A DNA stretch of 64,000 nt from Paraburkholderia gardini (GCF_907164575.1 NZ_CAJQYY010000003.1:1-64000); one strand, 5' to 3'; numbered from the stretch's first letter, positions 12,237 to 20,842 are shown. A program made the numbers and translations. Notes: generated from the sequence alone by a model not told the origin.

Positions 12237-12857
12237 ATGCATCCGAGGCTCACGCTCGCATTCGCCGTCATGGAGGCGATTGCGATCATGGCGTATTCCA
12301 TTTCCGGATTTATCGAGGCGAGGACGCGTCGTCTCGACGCGGTCGGCACGTTTCTGGTCGCGCTGGCGACGGCGTTCGGCGGCGGGACGGTGCGGGACGT
12401 GCTGCTTGAAAGACGCCCGTTTTACTGGGTCCAGCACCAGAACTACGTGCTGGTGATTTTCGTGATGTCGCTATTTGCGCCGATGACGTTCCGGGCAATC
12501 TCGCGGGTGATTTCCGAGCGCGTGCTGCTGGTGGCGGACGCGATCGGACTGGGACTCTTCAGCGTCTCGGGGACGTCGCTTGCGCTCGACGCACAGATGC
12601 CGTGGTTCACGTCGGTGATGATGGGGGTTTTGACCGGCGTTTTTGGCGGCGTGATCCGCGACGTGCTGTGTAACGAGGTTCCGTTGATCCTGCGCGATTC
12701 GAGACCATACGCCACGTGTGCGTTCGCCGGGTGCTGGATTTATGTTCTGCTCGATTACATGAACGTCGATACGGTTTATAGCGTGCTGATCAGCACTGCG
12801 TTCATCCTCGTCGCGCGGCTTGTAACGTTCAGGCTGAACGTGCGGTTGCCGCATTGA
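12237..12857 (+). CDS. TRIC-family (UPF0126) membrane channel
   Basis: Seven-helix inner-membrane protein of 206 residues with the duplicated UPF0126/TRIC repeat. Each half carries the glycine motif: FGGGTVRDVLLERRPFYWV near residue 42 and FGGVIRDVLCNEVPLIL near 132. Family members behave as homotrimeric cation channels; the bacterial role is not established. A GGAG site lies before the ATG at 12237, only 13 bases after the Smr gene stop, so the two are likely co-transcribed. Confidence 0.92.
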   Translation: MHPRLTLAFAVMEAIAIMAYSISGFIEARTRRLDAVGTFLVALATAFGGGTVRDVLLERRPFYWVQHQNYVLVIFVMSLFAPMTFRAISRVISERVLLVADAIGLGLFSVSGTSLALDAQMPWFTSVMMGVLTGVFGGVIRDVLCNEVPLILRDSRPYATCAFAGCWIYVLLDYMNVDTVYSVLISTAFILVARLVTFRLNVRLPH

Positions 12858-13147
12858 ATCGCGCCAGACGAAGCATCATCGATTGACGGGAAACGTCAGA
12901 CCGCCTTCGTTCCCGACCGCTACGCACATCCCTCTCCTTTGCCTGGGGCAACCGGCAAGGCGACCTCCCCCTCACGCGGCGTATAACGCGCCGCGTTGAC
13001 AAGACGACATATCAGGCGCCGGCGATGCGACTCCAGAGGGTGGAATAAAACGGACGTCGCGACGGTCTTCACATCCAGACCGGCCAGGACGGCCCGCTGG
13101 ATGAGCTGGCGGATGACCTCCTCCGGAACCCTGATCGAGAGGAAACC

Positions 13148-14092
13148 ATGTCGTCAGATCTTCCTTCCCAACCGTCGCGCCGCAGCGCGTTGAAGTGTCT
13201 CGCTTTCGGCGGTACAGGCACCCTGTTTGTGCTTGCCGGTGGTGTCCTCACACCAACGGCGCTCGCCCTCGCCGCCAGTCCGAAAGACACGTCGGCGATG
13301 TCGGGCGTTCCGCTGTTCCTGCAGATCAGCGACTCGCATATTGGCTTTAACAAGGAAGCCAATCCGGATGTCGCGGGCACGCTCAGGCAGACGATCGAGT
13401 TCGTCAATGCAATGCCGGCCAAACCGGCCCTGACGATTCATACGGGCGATATCACCCATCTTTCCAGAGCCGCCGAGTTCGATCTCGCGGCCCAGTTGCT
13501 GTCGGAGCTGAAGATCACTGAGTTGCATACCGTGCCCGGTGAACATGATGTGACAGACGGGCCCGGAACCGGGTACTTCAGCCGCTTCGGCAAGGCCTCG
13601 AACAACAGGGGTTATTACAGCTTCGACCACAATGGCGTGCACTTCATCGGGCTCGTCAACGTGATGCATTTCAAGCCGAATGGTCTCGGTGGCCTTGGCG
13701 ACGACCAGCTTGCCTGGCTGGGAAACGATCTGAAGAGTCGTTCGTCCAGCACACCGATCGTCGTCTTTGCACACATGCCGATGTGGACGATTTACGAGCC
13801 GTGGGGCTGGGGCACCGGCGATGCCGGCCAGGCGATGAGCTATTTGAAACGCTTTGGTTCGGTCACCGTTCTGAACGGCCATATCCATCAGATCGTTTCG
13901 AAGGTGGAAGGCAATATCACCTTCCATACCGCACGCTCGACCGCCTATCCGCAACCGGCTGCCGGCAATGGACCGGGACCGATGCCGCTCACTGTATCGA
14001 GCGGCCAGCTTCCGGGGATGCTTGGCGTGACCACCATCACCGTCTCGCAGCACCCGCTCAAGGCAACGCTTGCCGACACGACGCTCGCCTGA
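13148..14092 (+). CDS. Tat-exported metallophosphoesterase
   Basis: Calcineurin-like phosphoesterase of 314 residues. The N-terminus SRRSALKCLAFGGTG resembles a twin-arginine signal, ending about residue 40. Metal-binding motifs are in order: DSH (about 59-61), GDITH, GEHD (where GNHD is usual; the Asn-to-Glu change is notable because that Asn normally contacts metal), HMPMW and GHIHQ. It is followed after 34 bases by a cupredoxin gene, suggesting a small periplasmic operon; GAGAGGAAACC precedes the ATG. The substrate is unknown. Confidence 0.88.
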   Translation: MSSDLPSQPSRRSALKCLAFGGTGTLFVLAGGVLTPTALALAASPKDTSAMSGVPLFLQISDSHIGFNKEANPDVAGTLRQTIEFVNAMPAKPALTIHTGDITHLSRAAEFDLAAQLLSELKITELHTVPGEHDVTDGPGTGYFSRFGKASNNRGYYSFDHNGVHFIGLVNVMHFKPNGLGGLGDDQLAWLGNDLKSRSSSTPIVVFAHMPMWTIYEPWGWGTGDAGQAMSYLKRFGSVTVLNGHIHQIVSKVEGNITFHTARSTAYPQPAAGNGPGPMPLTVSSGQLPGMLGVTTITVSQHPLKATLADTTLA

Positions 14093-14126
14093 CGCCAGGC
14101 ATCGCTCAACTGTGAGGATTCAGCTC

Positions 14127-14474
14127 ATGCAATCCGCTATTTTTCGTCGCGCCTTCGCTGTTTGCCTCGGAGGCGGAATACTGATGTCGATGCTGGTTTC
14201 CGGGATCACTGCCGCGCAGGCGCAAGAGGCCAATGCTGTCGTGATCAAGAACTTCATGTTTTCACCGATGTCGCTAACGGTCAAGACGGGATCGACCGTG
14301 ACGTGGAAAAACCTCGACGGCGAACCGCATACGGTTGTGAACGACGCCGGTATTTTTCGTTCGGCAGCACTCGATCAGAACGATACGTATCAGTTCAGAT
14401 TTGACAAGCCGGGGGTTTATAAGGTGTTCTGCGGGATACACCCGAATATGAAGGAAACCATTACGGTGCAGTAG
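14127..14474 (+). CDS. Cupredoxin-domain copper protein (plastocyanin/amicyanin-like)
   Basis: Small exported blue-copper-type protein of 115 residues. The signal peptide spans about residues 1-33 (ending AAQAQEA). The copper ligands expected for a type 1 site are all visible: His in GEPHTVV and the cluster VFCGIHPNM (Cys, His, Met). A GAGGA site precedes the ATG at 14127. It probably passes electrons in the periplasm. Together with the upstream phosphoesterase it forms a two-gene unit; the physiological partner is not evident. Confidence 0.9.
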   Translation: MQSAIFRRAFAVCLGGGILMSMLVSGITAAQAQEANAVVIKNFMFSPMSLTVKTGSTVTWKNLDGEPHTVVNDAGIFRSAALDQNDTYQFRFDKPGVYKVFCGIHPNMKETITVQ

Positions 14475-14606
14475 GGGAAGGCGGCGCCGGCGCGGGTCCA
14501 CCGGGCAAGCGGGAAATACGGACTCGTGTGGAAGCAGAATTATTGCCGTCCGGAGAAAGCTGATCGTTCGGTCAGGCAACACGCGAAACGCCACGCGGCA
14601 CACGTG

Positions 14607-14638
14607 AAAAAACGGATCCGGCTGAGGACACCGGATCC
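14607..14638 (-). terminator. Hairpin with T-run on the minus strand
   Basis: An 8-bp stem GGATCCGG / CCGGATCC with a 9-base loop is followed, on the minus strand, by six T. No minus-strand gene ends here; the orientation suggests an unannotated minus transcript from 14.64-15.1 kb, or a fortuitous structure. On the plus strand it has no T-run. Confidence 0.5.
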
Positions 14639-14732
14639 CAAAAGATCGTCCCCAACACAAAACCAAGGGGACGTCCGGACGTTTCGCCTGCTGCCTCTGG
14701 CAGGCAACCTTTAGCTAATCTATTTCGCCTTC

Positions 14733-14749
14733 CTTAAACGAGGCTTAAG
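14733..14749 (+). promoter_or_regulatory. PmrA/QseB-type direct-repeat box 1
   Basis: CTTAAA-N5-CTTAAG, two half-sites 11 bp apart as bound by OmpR-family response regulators of the PmrA/BasR and QseB type (consensus YTTAAK-N5-YTTAAK). It lies 424 bases upstream of the Pal-like lipoprotein gene. Confidence 0.5.
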
Positions 14750-14871
14750 CAAGGGGATTCGTTGACCCTGGCCTGCTCTCACGGTGAGAATTTTTCAAAA
14801 CCCTTTCATTACTCATTCCGGTTCAACAAGACTCGCCGGGCGTGAACCCAGGTGGCATTATTCATGTCGAA

Positions 14872-14900
14872 ATGACAGATAACACGAGACCTGTTATAGA
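14872..14900 (+). promoter_or_regulatory. Candidate sigma-70 promoter for the Pal-like gene
   Basis: ATGACA (14872-14877) and TATAGA (14895-14900) are separated by 17 bases in an AT-rich stretch 274 bases upstream of the Pal-like gene. The 14475-15173 interval holds no convincing gene: only the hairpin at 14607, box 1 and this promoter. Confidence 0.45.
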
Positions 14901-15173
14901 TAGCTGACGGAACATCAAATCCGCATCCGCAGATGTTTACCGAATCGTCAGCGAGTCTTTAATCCGTGCCAAAGAGTGCGATGAAGCATAGCGACCAGGC
15001 CAGATTAAAAATTGCTTACTCCATGTCGTTGAGTATAGAAGGCCGAAACCTGCATCCCTGTCTTGCGTATCAACTGGATATCGTCGTTCGCGACGTCAAC
15101 CTATCCCCGCTCTCGAGCGGTAACAGTAGTCCTGTGGAGGCGCGATTGCGCCTTCGGTCAGAGGAGACCTGCC

Positions 15174-15677
15174 ATGACCAGGATTGGATTCTGCGCAGCC
15201 ATACTCATGGCGAGCGTTCTCGCCGGGTGTCATTCGGGTGTAAAGCTAAACCAGCAAGGAGGCGCCACTCAGGGCAACTCCGCAAGCAGTCAACCGGCAA
15301 ATGTCGGACCCACCGTAGTCGACGAACTTGACAATCCGAATGGGCCGCTTGCAAAGCGAAGCATCTACTTCGATTTCGACAGCTATACGGTGAAGAGCGA
15401 CTATCAGCCGCTGCTTGAAGCCCATGCGAAGTATCTTAGAGCTCACCCGAATCGTCATGTGCGGATTCAGGGCAACACCGACGAACGCGGAACAAGTGAA
15501 TACAATCTTGCGCTGGGTGAAAAGCGCTCGGAAGCAGTACTCCACGATCTCGAAACCCTTGGCGTACCCGACTCGCAACTGGAAGCGGTGAGCTTCGGGA
15601 AGGAAAAGCCGATCGCCCTGGGTCACGACGAGGCATCGTGGGCGCAGAACCGGCGAGCAGATCTGGCCTATCAGTAA
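15174..15677 (+). CDS. OmpA/Pal-family peptidoglycan-associated lipoprotein
   Basis: Outer-membrane lipoprotein of 167 residues. The signal peptide ends in the lipobox LAGC (Cys about residue 19). The C-terminal OmpA-like domain (about 60-165) shows FDFDSYTVKSDYQPLLEAHAKYL, NTDERGTSEYNLALGEKR with the Asp and Arg that bind diaminopimelate, and a final NRRADL. GAGGAG fixes the ATG at 15174. It is close to Pal but stands alone, without tolB or cpoB, so it is probably a second Pal-like protein and not the Tol-Pal component. Confidence 0.92.
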   Translation: MTRIGFCAAILMASVLAGCHSGVKLNQQGGATQGNSASSQPANVGPTVVDELDNPNGPLAKRSIYFDFDSYTVKSDYQPLLEAHAKYLRAHPNRHVRIQGNTDERGTSEYNLALGEKRSEAVLHDLETLGVPDSQLEAVSFGKEKPIALGHDEASWAQNRRADLAYQ

Positions 15678-15888
15678 GCTCGCGTGTTTGGGAAAAAGCG
15701 CGATCGTCCGCTAGCAAGGTCGATCGCGAGTACGTCCGGGTCCGGATTCAGTATCTCCCGGGCTCGACTCAAAAGCCGGTGAAATACGACCGCCTTGAGC
15801 CCCGTGTCGATGCCCGCGACAAACGCGAGCAAACATAGCCAGCCCAACGCTACCGGTTCACCGGCATCTTCACGCGCGGAGTGATCGT

Positions 15889-17490
15889 CTAGCTCGTCCG
15901 GTCCATCCGCTCCATCATGGCCGATGTTTCATTCGCGCCCAGCGCGCAGCGCATCGCGAGCGCCATCACGATCACGCTCCAGATCGACACCAGCAGAATG
16001 TCCCAGCCAAAGCCGATCACGCCGCGTCCACCGCCGATGCCGCCGAGCCACGACAGTAGCCAGATTCCGCCGAACCAGGGCAGCAGCCACGAAATGTTCT
16101 TCCAGCCGAACGCGGCCGCTGGCTTTCGCATGACAAAGTGGTAGTAAATGGCGTACAGCACGAACCCGATCGCGACCATCGAAAAGAGAAAGCTATTGGT
16201 TTTGAGTCCCGTCCAGTAGATCACAAGGTTGCTGCAGATGAACGCGAGCGGTGCGATCACGGATGCTCCCGTCATGCGAAACGGCCGCTTGAGTTCGGGC
16301 AGATTGCGGCGCAACACAAGTAACGCAATCGGGCCCAGCCCGTAGGTCAGAACCGTAATGGACGTGATGTAATTCACCATCTGCTGCCATGCGGGAAACG
16401 GCAGCAGGAAAATTGCGCCGACCACCCACATCACGAGCACCGACAACCACGGCACCTTGTTGCGATTCAGCTTTATGAGCCACTGAGGCCCTGCATCCAT
16501 TTCGCCGGCCGCGAACAGGATGCGCGAACCGCCGGTGACATACATCAGCCCTGTACCGCCCGGGGAGATGTATGCATCGATGTATAGCAACGTCGCCATC
16601 CAGCCAAGTCCCAGGGATGCCGCGAGGCCTGCAAACGGCCCCATCTCGCCCTTGAAGCTCAGATTGGCCCAGCCATGCGCCAGGTCGGCCGGCGACAACG
16701 CCCAGATGAACGCGACCTGAAGCATGATGTAGATCGCGGCTGCGATCAGTACCGCGCCGATGACGGCGAGTGGAATATTGCGGTGAGGATTCGCCGTTTC
16801 TCCGCCGAGGTCGATGGCCGTGCGAAAGCCCAGATAGCTGAAGACGATCCCGGCTGCCGGGAGAGCCGTAAACATACCTGAGAGCTTGTAGGTATCAGGT
16901 GCCGCACTCATCACCGACCAGTGCGTACTTGCCATCATCAACCCAATGATGGTGAGTACAGGCACCAGAATTTTCCACCATGTAATGGTCGAATTGACGT
17001 TGAGTAGCCATCGGACAACCATCAGGTTCAGCAACGCCATGATCCCGAGAAGCGCGGCGCACGCGACGAAGCCGGTCGTGGTCAGCAGACCTTCGCTCCC
17101 GGGGCGAATGAAGTACGGCAAGTAGTTGTTCGCGTAGGTCACGATCGCTTCGGTCTCGACCGCCGGCACCGGCACGTACGCGAGGAAGAGCAGCCAGCAC
17201 CAGATGCGGCCGAGACCCTCGCCATGACTCGCATGGCTCATGTGCACCAGCGCGCCGCTACGCGGAAACAGCGCGGCCAGTTCCGCGAAACATAGCGCGA
17301 TCAGCATGATGATGACTGCGCCGAGAACCCAGCTTCCGATACTTAACGGTCCAGCGATTTTCGCTGCATGGTACGCGCCGAATAGCCAGCCCGAACCGAT
17401 AATGCTCGTCGTGCTGGCAAGCAGAAGTCCTACGACTCCGGCATCGCGCCGTAGTTTTCCCGATAACGTCAGGCTTGAGATAGTACTCAT
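15889..17490 (-). CDS. APC-family amino acid permease
   Basis: Polytopic inner-membrane amino acid/polyamine/organocation transporter of 533 residues with about 12-14 helices. The N-terminal helix GVVGLLLASTTSIIGSGWLFG carries the family's unwound glycine motif, and FAELAALFPRSGALVHM corresponds to helix 2. The substrate cannot be read from the sequence. GGGGAGG lies before the ATG. It is transcribed away from its neighbours, with no obvious operon partner. Confidence 0.9.
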   Translation of the reverse strand: MSTISSLTLSGKLRRDAGVVGLLLASTTSIIGSGWLFGAYHAAKIAGPLSIGSWVLGAVIIMLIALCFAELAALFPRSGALVHMSHASHGEGLGRIWCWLLFLAYVPVPAVETEAIVTYANNYLPYFIRPGSEGLLTTTGFVACAALLGIMALLNLMVVRWLLNVNSTITWWKILVPVLTIIGLMMASTHWSVMSAAPDTYKLSGMFTALPAAGIVFSYLGFRTAIDLGGETANPHRNIPLAVIGAVLIAAAIYIMLQVAFIWALSPADLAHGWANLSFKGEMGPFAGLAASLGLGWMATLLYIDAYISPGGTGLMYVTGGSRILFAAGEMDAGPQWLIKLNRNKVPWLSVLVMWVVGAIFLLPFPAWQQMVNYITSITVLTYGLGPIALLVLRRNLPELKRPFRMTGASVIAPLAFICSNLVIYWTGLKTNSFLFSMVAIGFVLYAIYYHFVMRKPAAAFGWKNISWLLPWFGGIWLLSWLGGIGGGRGVIGFGWDILLVSIWSVIVMALAMRCALGANETSAMMERMDRTS

Positions 17491-17839
17491 GTTGACCTCC
17501 CCGTCCCTCGATTCGCCAGCGTATATTTTCTTTTTTCTTTGCGGCTGAGACCGTCGCGCTCTTCACGTTGTCCGGCACGGAAGGGGCGTGACTTCATGTC
17601 TGGTTGGACAGAACCTGATGCAAGAAAATCCCTGAAACAGCCAACGACGAAACTTGAACCGCCTTGCGGTCACCCTTCAGGCGTTTCCTCGCGCTCCGGG
17701 TCCTGTCCGCTCCAGTTTCGGCCAGCATTGGAAATATGTCACGTTATGACCTATCATGGTTTTTCTACTGCTATTTTCCTGTTTTCTTTCAGAAAAGAAA
17801 GAATGGTGGTCCGGTATGTGCGAGAAAAACCCGGCCGGC
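17491..17839. other. Intergenic region, no gene seen
   Basis: 349 bases between the permease start and a small plus-strand gene. The part from 17735 to 17815 is AT-rich (tttttctactgctattttcctg) and probably holds divergent promoters. No convincing hexamers, hairpins or coding signal could be assigned. Confidence 0.5.
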
Positions 17840-18169
17840 ATGCGTTGCGGAAATCGAAGCGTGAAGTATTTTCTGATCGCGTTATTCACGGTCTTGCCCT
17901 CGTCGGTGGCGAGCACGTTTTCGGGTACGCCCATGGAGCGTCGCATCGACGTCGCGATGGTTACCGTGGATCTGGATTCACCGCATATGGCTAACCACGT
18001 CGCGCCCTGGAAAGCTGATCTGGCGCGTATCACCTATACGCCCGCACGATCGAATAACGGACCGGTGATCTCCCCCGCATTGCGAAACAATGGAAACTAC
18101 AATGGCGGCTGGCGCGCCCGTTTGCACGGTGACAGGTTTGAATGGCAGTTGCACGGAAACACGAAATGA
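17840..18169 (+). CDS. Hypothetical secreted protein
   Basis: Not recognised. From ATG 17840 the product is about 109 residues: MRCGNRSVKYFLIALFTVLPSS looks like a signal peptide, then a short polar domain with MERRIDVAMVTVDLDSP and a C-terminal RLHGDRFEWQLHGN. Alternative ATGs at 17816 and 17756 extend the N-terminus. No clear ribosome site is visible. It sits alone in an AT-richer stretch before the Rieske gene. It could be spurious. Confidence 0.4.
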   Translation: MRCGNRSVKYFLIALFTVLPSSVASTFSGTPMERRIDVAMVTVDLDSPHMANHVAPWKADLARITYTPARSNNGPVISPALRNNGNYNGGWRARLHGDRFEWQLHGNTK

Positions 18170-18374
18170 TCGTTTAACGTGACCCACAGCGTCGGTTCGT
18201 TGTCGACGGTATCGCTCTCCCACCCAGACTCCATCTACGCGAGACCCGTCTTTTCGGGCATCGCGGTTAAAAAGCAGGCACTTCGTAAAGTCTTTGACAT
18301 TTCGGATCTACCCCGAACGCATCGACGCAATGACACTCAAACGCATATAGGCGCTCGAATGGATGGAGTGCGAA

Positions 18375-18995
18375 ATGAGCGAGTATCTGCACGAAGGCCT
18401 GAATATCGATCGCCGCAAATGGCTGATCGCAACATCGATTGCTGGAGGCGCTGGAGGGGTTGCCGCGCTGGTGCCATTTGTCGACTCGTTCGCTCCGTCG
18501 GCAAAGGCCAGGGCAGCTGGCGCGCCTGTCATGGCGGACATCAGCAGGTTGCAGCCCGGCGACATGATGACTATTGCGTGGCGCGGCCTGCCAGTGTTTC
18601 TCGTCAACCGGACGGAGAAAATGCTGGCTGACGTCGTGACTGCAGACCCAATGGTGGTCGATCCCACGACAAAACATCCGTTTTCCATGCCGCTGCCGGA
18701 ATATTGCAGGAACACGTACCGGTCTCGCGGGGATCATCGGAACATTCTCGTCGTCGTAGGCGTCTGCACGCATCTCGGCTGCACGCCGCGCCCCCGGTTT
18801 CAGGAAGGCGTACAGGCTAACCTGCCGGACAACTGGCCTGGGGGCTTCCTGTGTCCCTGCCATGGCTCCACGTACGATCTCGCTGGGCGAGTATTCAAGG
18901 ACAAACCGGCACCGCAAAACCTGGATGTACCGCGCTATATGTTTGCGTCCACGACGAGTGTGGTGGTGGGGCAGGATGAACGCGGAGAGGCATGA
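18375..18995 (+). CDS. petA: Ubiquinol-cytochrome c reductase iron-sulfur (Rieske) subunit, orphan PetA copy
   Basis: Electron-transfer subunit of the cytochrome bc1 complex type: 206 residues with an N-terminal RRKWLIATSIAGGAGG membrane anchor with Tat features, and the two cluster motifs CTHLGC and CPCHGS (about residues 138-143 and 162-167). The Cys and His ligands of the [2Fe-2S] cluster and the disulfide Cys are intact. GGAG precedes the ATG. No cytochrome b or c1 gene is adjacent, whereas petABC is normally one operon, so this looks like a second, dispersed copy. It might substitute in bc1 under some condition, or serve another quinol-oxidising assembly (inference). Confidence 0.92.
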   Translation: MSEYLHEGLNIDRRKWLIATSIAGGAGGVAALVPFVDSFAPSAKARAAGAPVMADISRLQPGDMMTIAWRGLPVFLVNRTEKMLADVVTADPMVVDPTTKHPFSMPLPEYCRNTYRSRGDHRNILVVVGVCTHLGCTPRPRFQEGVQANLPDNWPGGFLCPCHGSTYDLAGRVFKDKPAPQNLDVPRYMFASTTSVVVGQDERGEA

Positions 18996-19110
18996 ACGAA
19001 CGCAGCGTACAGCCCCTTTCGCAGATCCGGGCACGTCTCCTTCTGATTAAAACATCGAAACCCTGTTCACCTGAATCCGAAGCCCTTGCATGGCTGCCCG
19101 AGCAGCTCCT

Positions 19111-19141
19111 TTAAATTTATCACGTTGTGATATAAAATTAA
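19111..19141. promoter_or_regulatory. AT-rich palindrome upstream of the DUF1840 gene
   Basis: Perfect inverted repeat TATCAC-GTT-GTGATA at 19118-19132, flanked by TTAAATT and TAAAATTAA, which extend the symmetry. TATAAA at 19131-19136 could be a -10, so a bound dimer would block transcription of the gene at 19298. The cognate regulator is unknown. Confidence 0.4.
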
Positions 19142-19297
19142 GACAGGTCTTCTCATGACCATATCTGGCGCTGCAAGGGCCGATACCGGAACAGGAAACC
19201 GAGTGCGGAGCCTGCGCGCGCCACAGGGAGGACACGCTCCAGGTCCAATAAACAGGACTCCGCCATGCGGAAGACCTCTACGCAAGGAGGTCTCATC

Positions 19298-19627
19298 ATG
19301 CTGGTTACGTTTCAATCCACTGCCGCGCCTGACGTCGTCATGCTCAGGAACCTCGCTCAATACCTCCTTGGCCTGATTGGCAAGCGCCTGGACACGCGCG
19401 GGGTAATCGCGCACGACGAATTGCCTCACGTGATTGCCCGTCTGGAGGCGGCCATTTCCGGGGAGACCGACGCCGAAACTGCGCTCGAAGCGCTCTATAC
19501 CGTCTGGGGTGGGCATCACTACGACGTGAATGAAGATCGTGGTGGGGTTGCACACCGTGCGTGGCCGCTGCTCGACATGATGCGCGAGGCCCAAAAACGG
19601 AATGCCGATATTATCTGGGGTCTATAG
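19298..19627 (+). CDS. DUF1840 family protein
   Basis: Small cytoplasmic protein of 109 residues of a betaproteobacterial family without known function. Family features are the N-terminus MLVTFQSTAAPDVVMLRNLA, GKRLDTRGVI, a middle helix HVIARLEAAIS, and the C-terminal PLLDMMREAQKRNADIIWGL. AAGGAGG seven bases upstream gives a strong start at 19298, which rules out the earlier ATG at 19265. Monocistronic by context. Confidence 0.85.
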   Translation: MLVTFQSTAAPDVVMLRNLAQYLLGLIGKRLDTRGVIAHDELPHVIARLEAAISGETDAETALEALYTVWGGHHYDVNEDRGGVAHRAWPLLDMMREAQKRNADIIWGL

Positions 19628-19891
19628 GGAATCTGAGCCGGATGCCGTGCGGTAAGCGGCTCAGGCGCATCAGGTAGCCCGCGCCGCCAGTACATTTCGA
19701 CGAATGCGGCTTCACGGGACAGTTTGCCTTCACACCAAACCTGCGATTCCGCAGGGTCTGACGCCGCATCATGAATACGCTCGACTCACCCGTTATTTGC
19801 CGGTCATCGAGACTTTCTGCCTGCAGACAACTTCTTGATTCTGTGTCGTCCGGCACTCCGAATGATCTCCCGGGTTTTTCCCAATGTCGGC

Positions 19892-19908
19892 CTTAAGTTT
19901 CGTTTAAG
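19892..19908 (+). promoter_or_regulatory. PmrA/QseB-type direct-repeat box 2
   Basis: CTTAAG-N5-TTTAAG, half-sites 11 bp apart. ACAATA seven bases further on could serve as a -10, which would drive transcription toward the terminator at 20130-20160. Confidence 0.5.
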
Positions 19909-20129
19909 CCCTTCACAATAAAGTCGACCGGGCCTCAACGAATTATCGACTTCGTCGTCTGGTCGTATCTTCGAGGGGTCTGCGTGCCTTGATGCTTATA
20001 TCGGTAACGGATTCGTGCTTGCGACCCGGTTCGGATTGAACCATCAAAGCGCAGTCATGCAGTGTTCTGGCAATTCGGTTTTACGGGGTGGCCTGCCAGC
20101 CTGCTTCCCTGTAGCGTGGCTGGCATTCA

Positions 20130-20160
20130 GGACCCGCGCACACCGCCGGGTCCATTTTTT
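20130..20160 (+). terminator. Rho-independent terminator in the intergenic region
   Basis: A 7-bp stem ggacccg / cgggtcc is followed by A and six T. There is no coding gene immediately upstream; it may end a short RNA started near box 2. Confidence 0.65.
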
Positions 20161-20271
20161 ATCCTGCGCCGCCGTGGCACCCGACACGTCGCGATGATCA
20201 ATTTCACATCCCGGATAACCGTGCAGCCCACGTGCCCTCCGGTTTGCCAGATGCACTGGATGGATGCTGTG

Positions 20272-20288
20272 TTTAAGTCCGGCTTAAG
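20272..20288 (+). promoter_or_regulatory. PmrA/QseB-type direct-repeat box 3
   Basis: TTTAAG-N5-CTTAAG with exact 11-bp spacing. TACATT at 20299-20304 lies 10 bases downstream, the spacing at which PhoP/PmrA-class boxes replace a -35. The next gene starts at 20435. Confidence 0.55.
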
Positions 20289-20434
20289 GCTTCCGCCATA
20301 CATTCAATCACGATCCAATCGGGGGCAAAGCATCGCAGTGCAACGATCCTCACCATTCGTGCAGATACCGCATGTATACTCGTCGGCTATTTTGCTGCCA
20401 TGAGGTTCCCCGCTTTCAGCGGTCATCCTGTTCC

Positions 20435-20839
20435 ATGAAGATCATCTCCGCGTTTTTTCTGCTCCTGGCCTTTAGCCTGGCCTGCCACTACGCGGACGCA
20501 CAGCCGCAAGACAGTTCTCCGGACGACTACGCCTATCTCAGGCGCATGCATGTTCCTGGCGTAGTCGTGAATTGCGTGGCCGCGTTCGACCGCTGGGTAA
20601 GAACCACACCGCGCTATGACCTGTTCGTGATTTCAGAACGCCATGCGCTGAAGGCCACCATCCTGAAGGGCAAGCGGATTTCCCGCGACACGACTCCGCT
20701 GCCGGTCGACACAGTGGTGAAGACATCTGCTTTTGCCAAGGTCCGTGGCAAGTATGTGTGGATGCCCGTCAAGGCGACGTGCAATTTGTGGCATGGGCAC
20801 GTGATCGGTCTTTCCGCACAACCTGTGAATATTCACTGA
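20435..20839 (+). CDS. Small secreted protein of unknown function
   Basis: Not assigned to a family with confidence. The product is 134 residues: signal peptide MKIISAFFLLLAFSLACHYADA, then an exported domain with VPGVVVNCVAAFDRW and a second Cys in KATCNLWHG, which could form a disulfide. The domain is compact and basic with pI-raising lysines. It is the gene directly downstream of the PmrA/QseB-type box at 20272, which would place it in an envelope-stress or cation-sensing regulon (inference). It converges on the MarR gene with a 3-base gap. Confidence 0.65.
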   Translation: MKIISAFFLLLAFSLACHYADAQPQDSSPDDYAYLRRMHVPGVVVNCVAAFDRWVRTTPRYDLFVISERHALKATILKGKRISRDTTPLPVDTVVKTSAFAKVRGKYVWMPVKATCNLWHGHVIGLSAQPVNIH

Positions 20840-20842
20840 CCG

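Larger units (their letters stand above)
19628..20434. other. Long intergenic region with regulatory boxes, no convincing gene
   Basis: 807 bases. It contains two PmrA/QseB-type boxes (19892 and 20272) and a plus-strand terminator (20130-20160). An 81-codon minus-strand frame at 19611-19856 has no recognisable family and no ribosome site, so it is not called. A non-coding transcript between box 2 and the terminator is possible. Confidence 0.5.

Noticed and set aside
12996..13193. 65-codon frame before the metallophosphoesterase
   Set aside because: Arg-rich, overlaps the real gene start, no ribosome site or homology.
15638..15838. 66-codon frame after the Pal-like gene
   Set aside because: Overlaps the Pal-like gene; no family seen in the part beyond it.
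19611..19856. 81-codon minus-strand frame
   Set aside because: No ribosome site, no recognisable family, overlaps the DUF1840 gene end.
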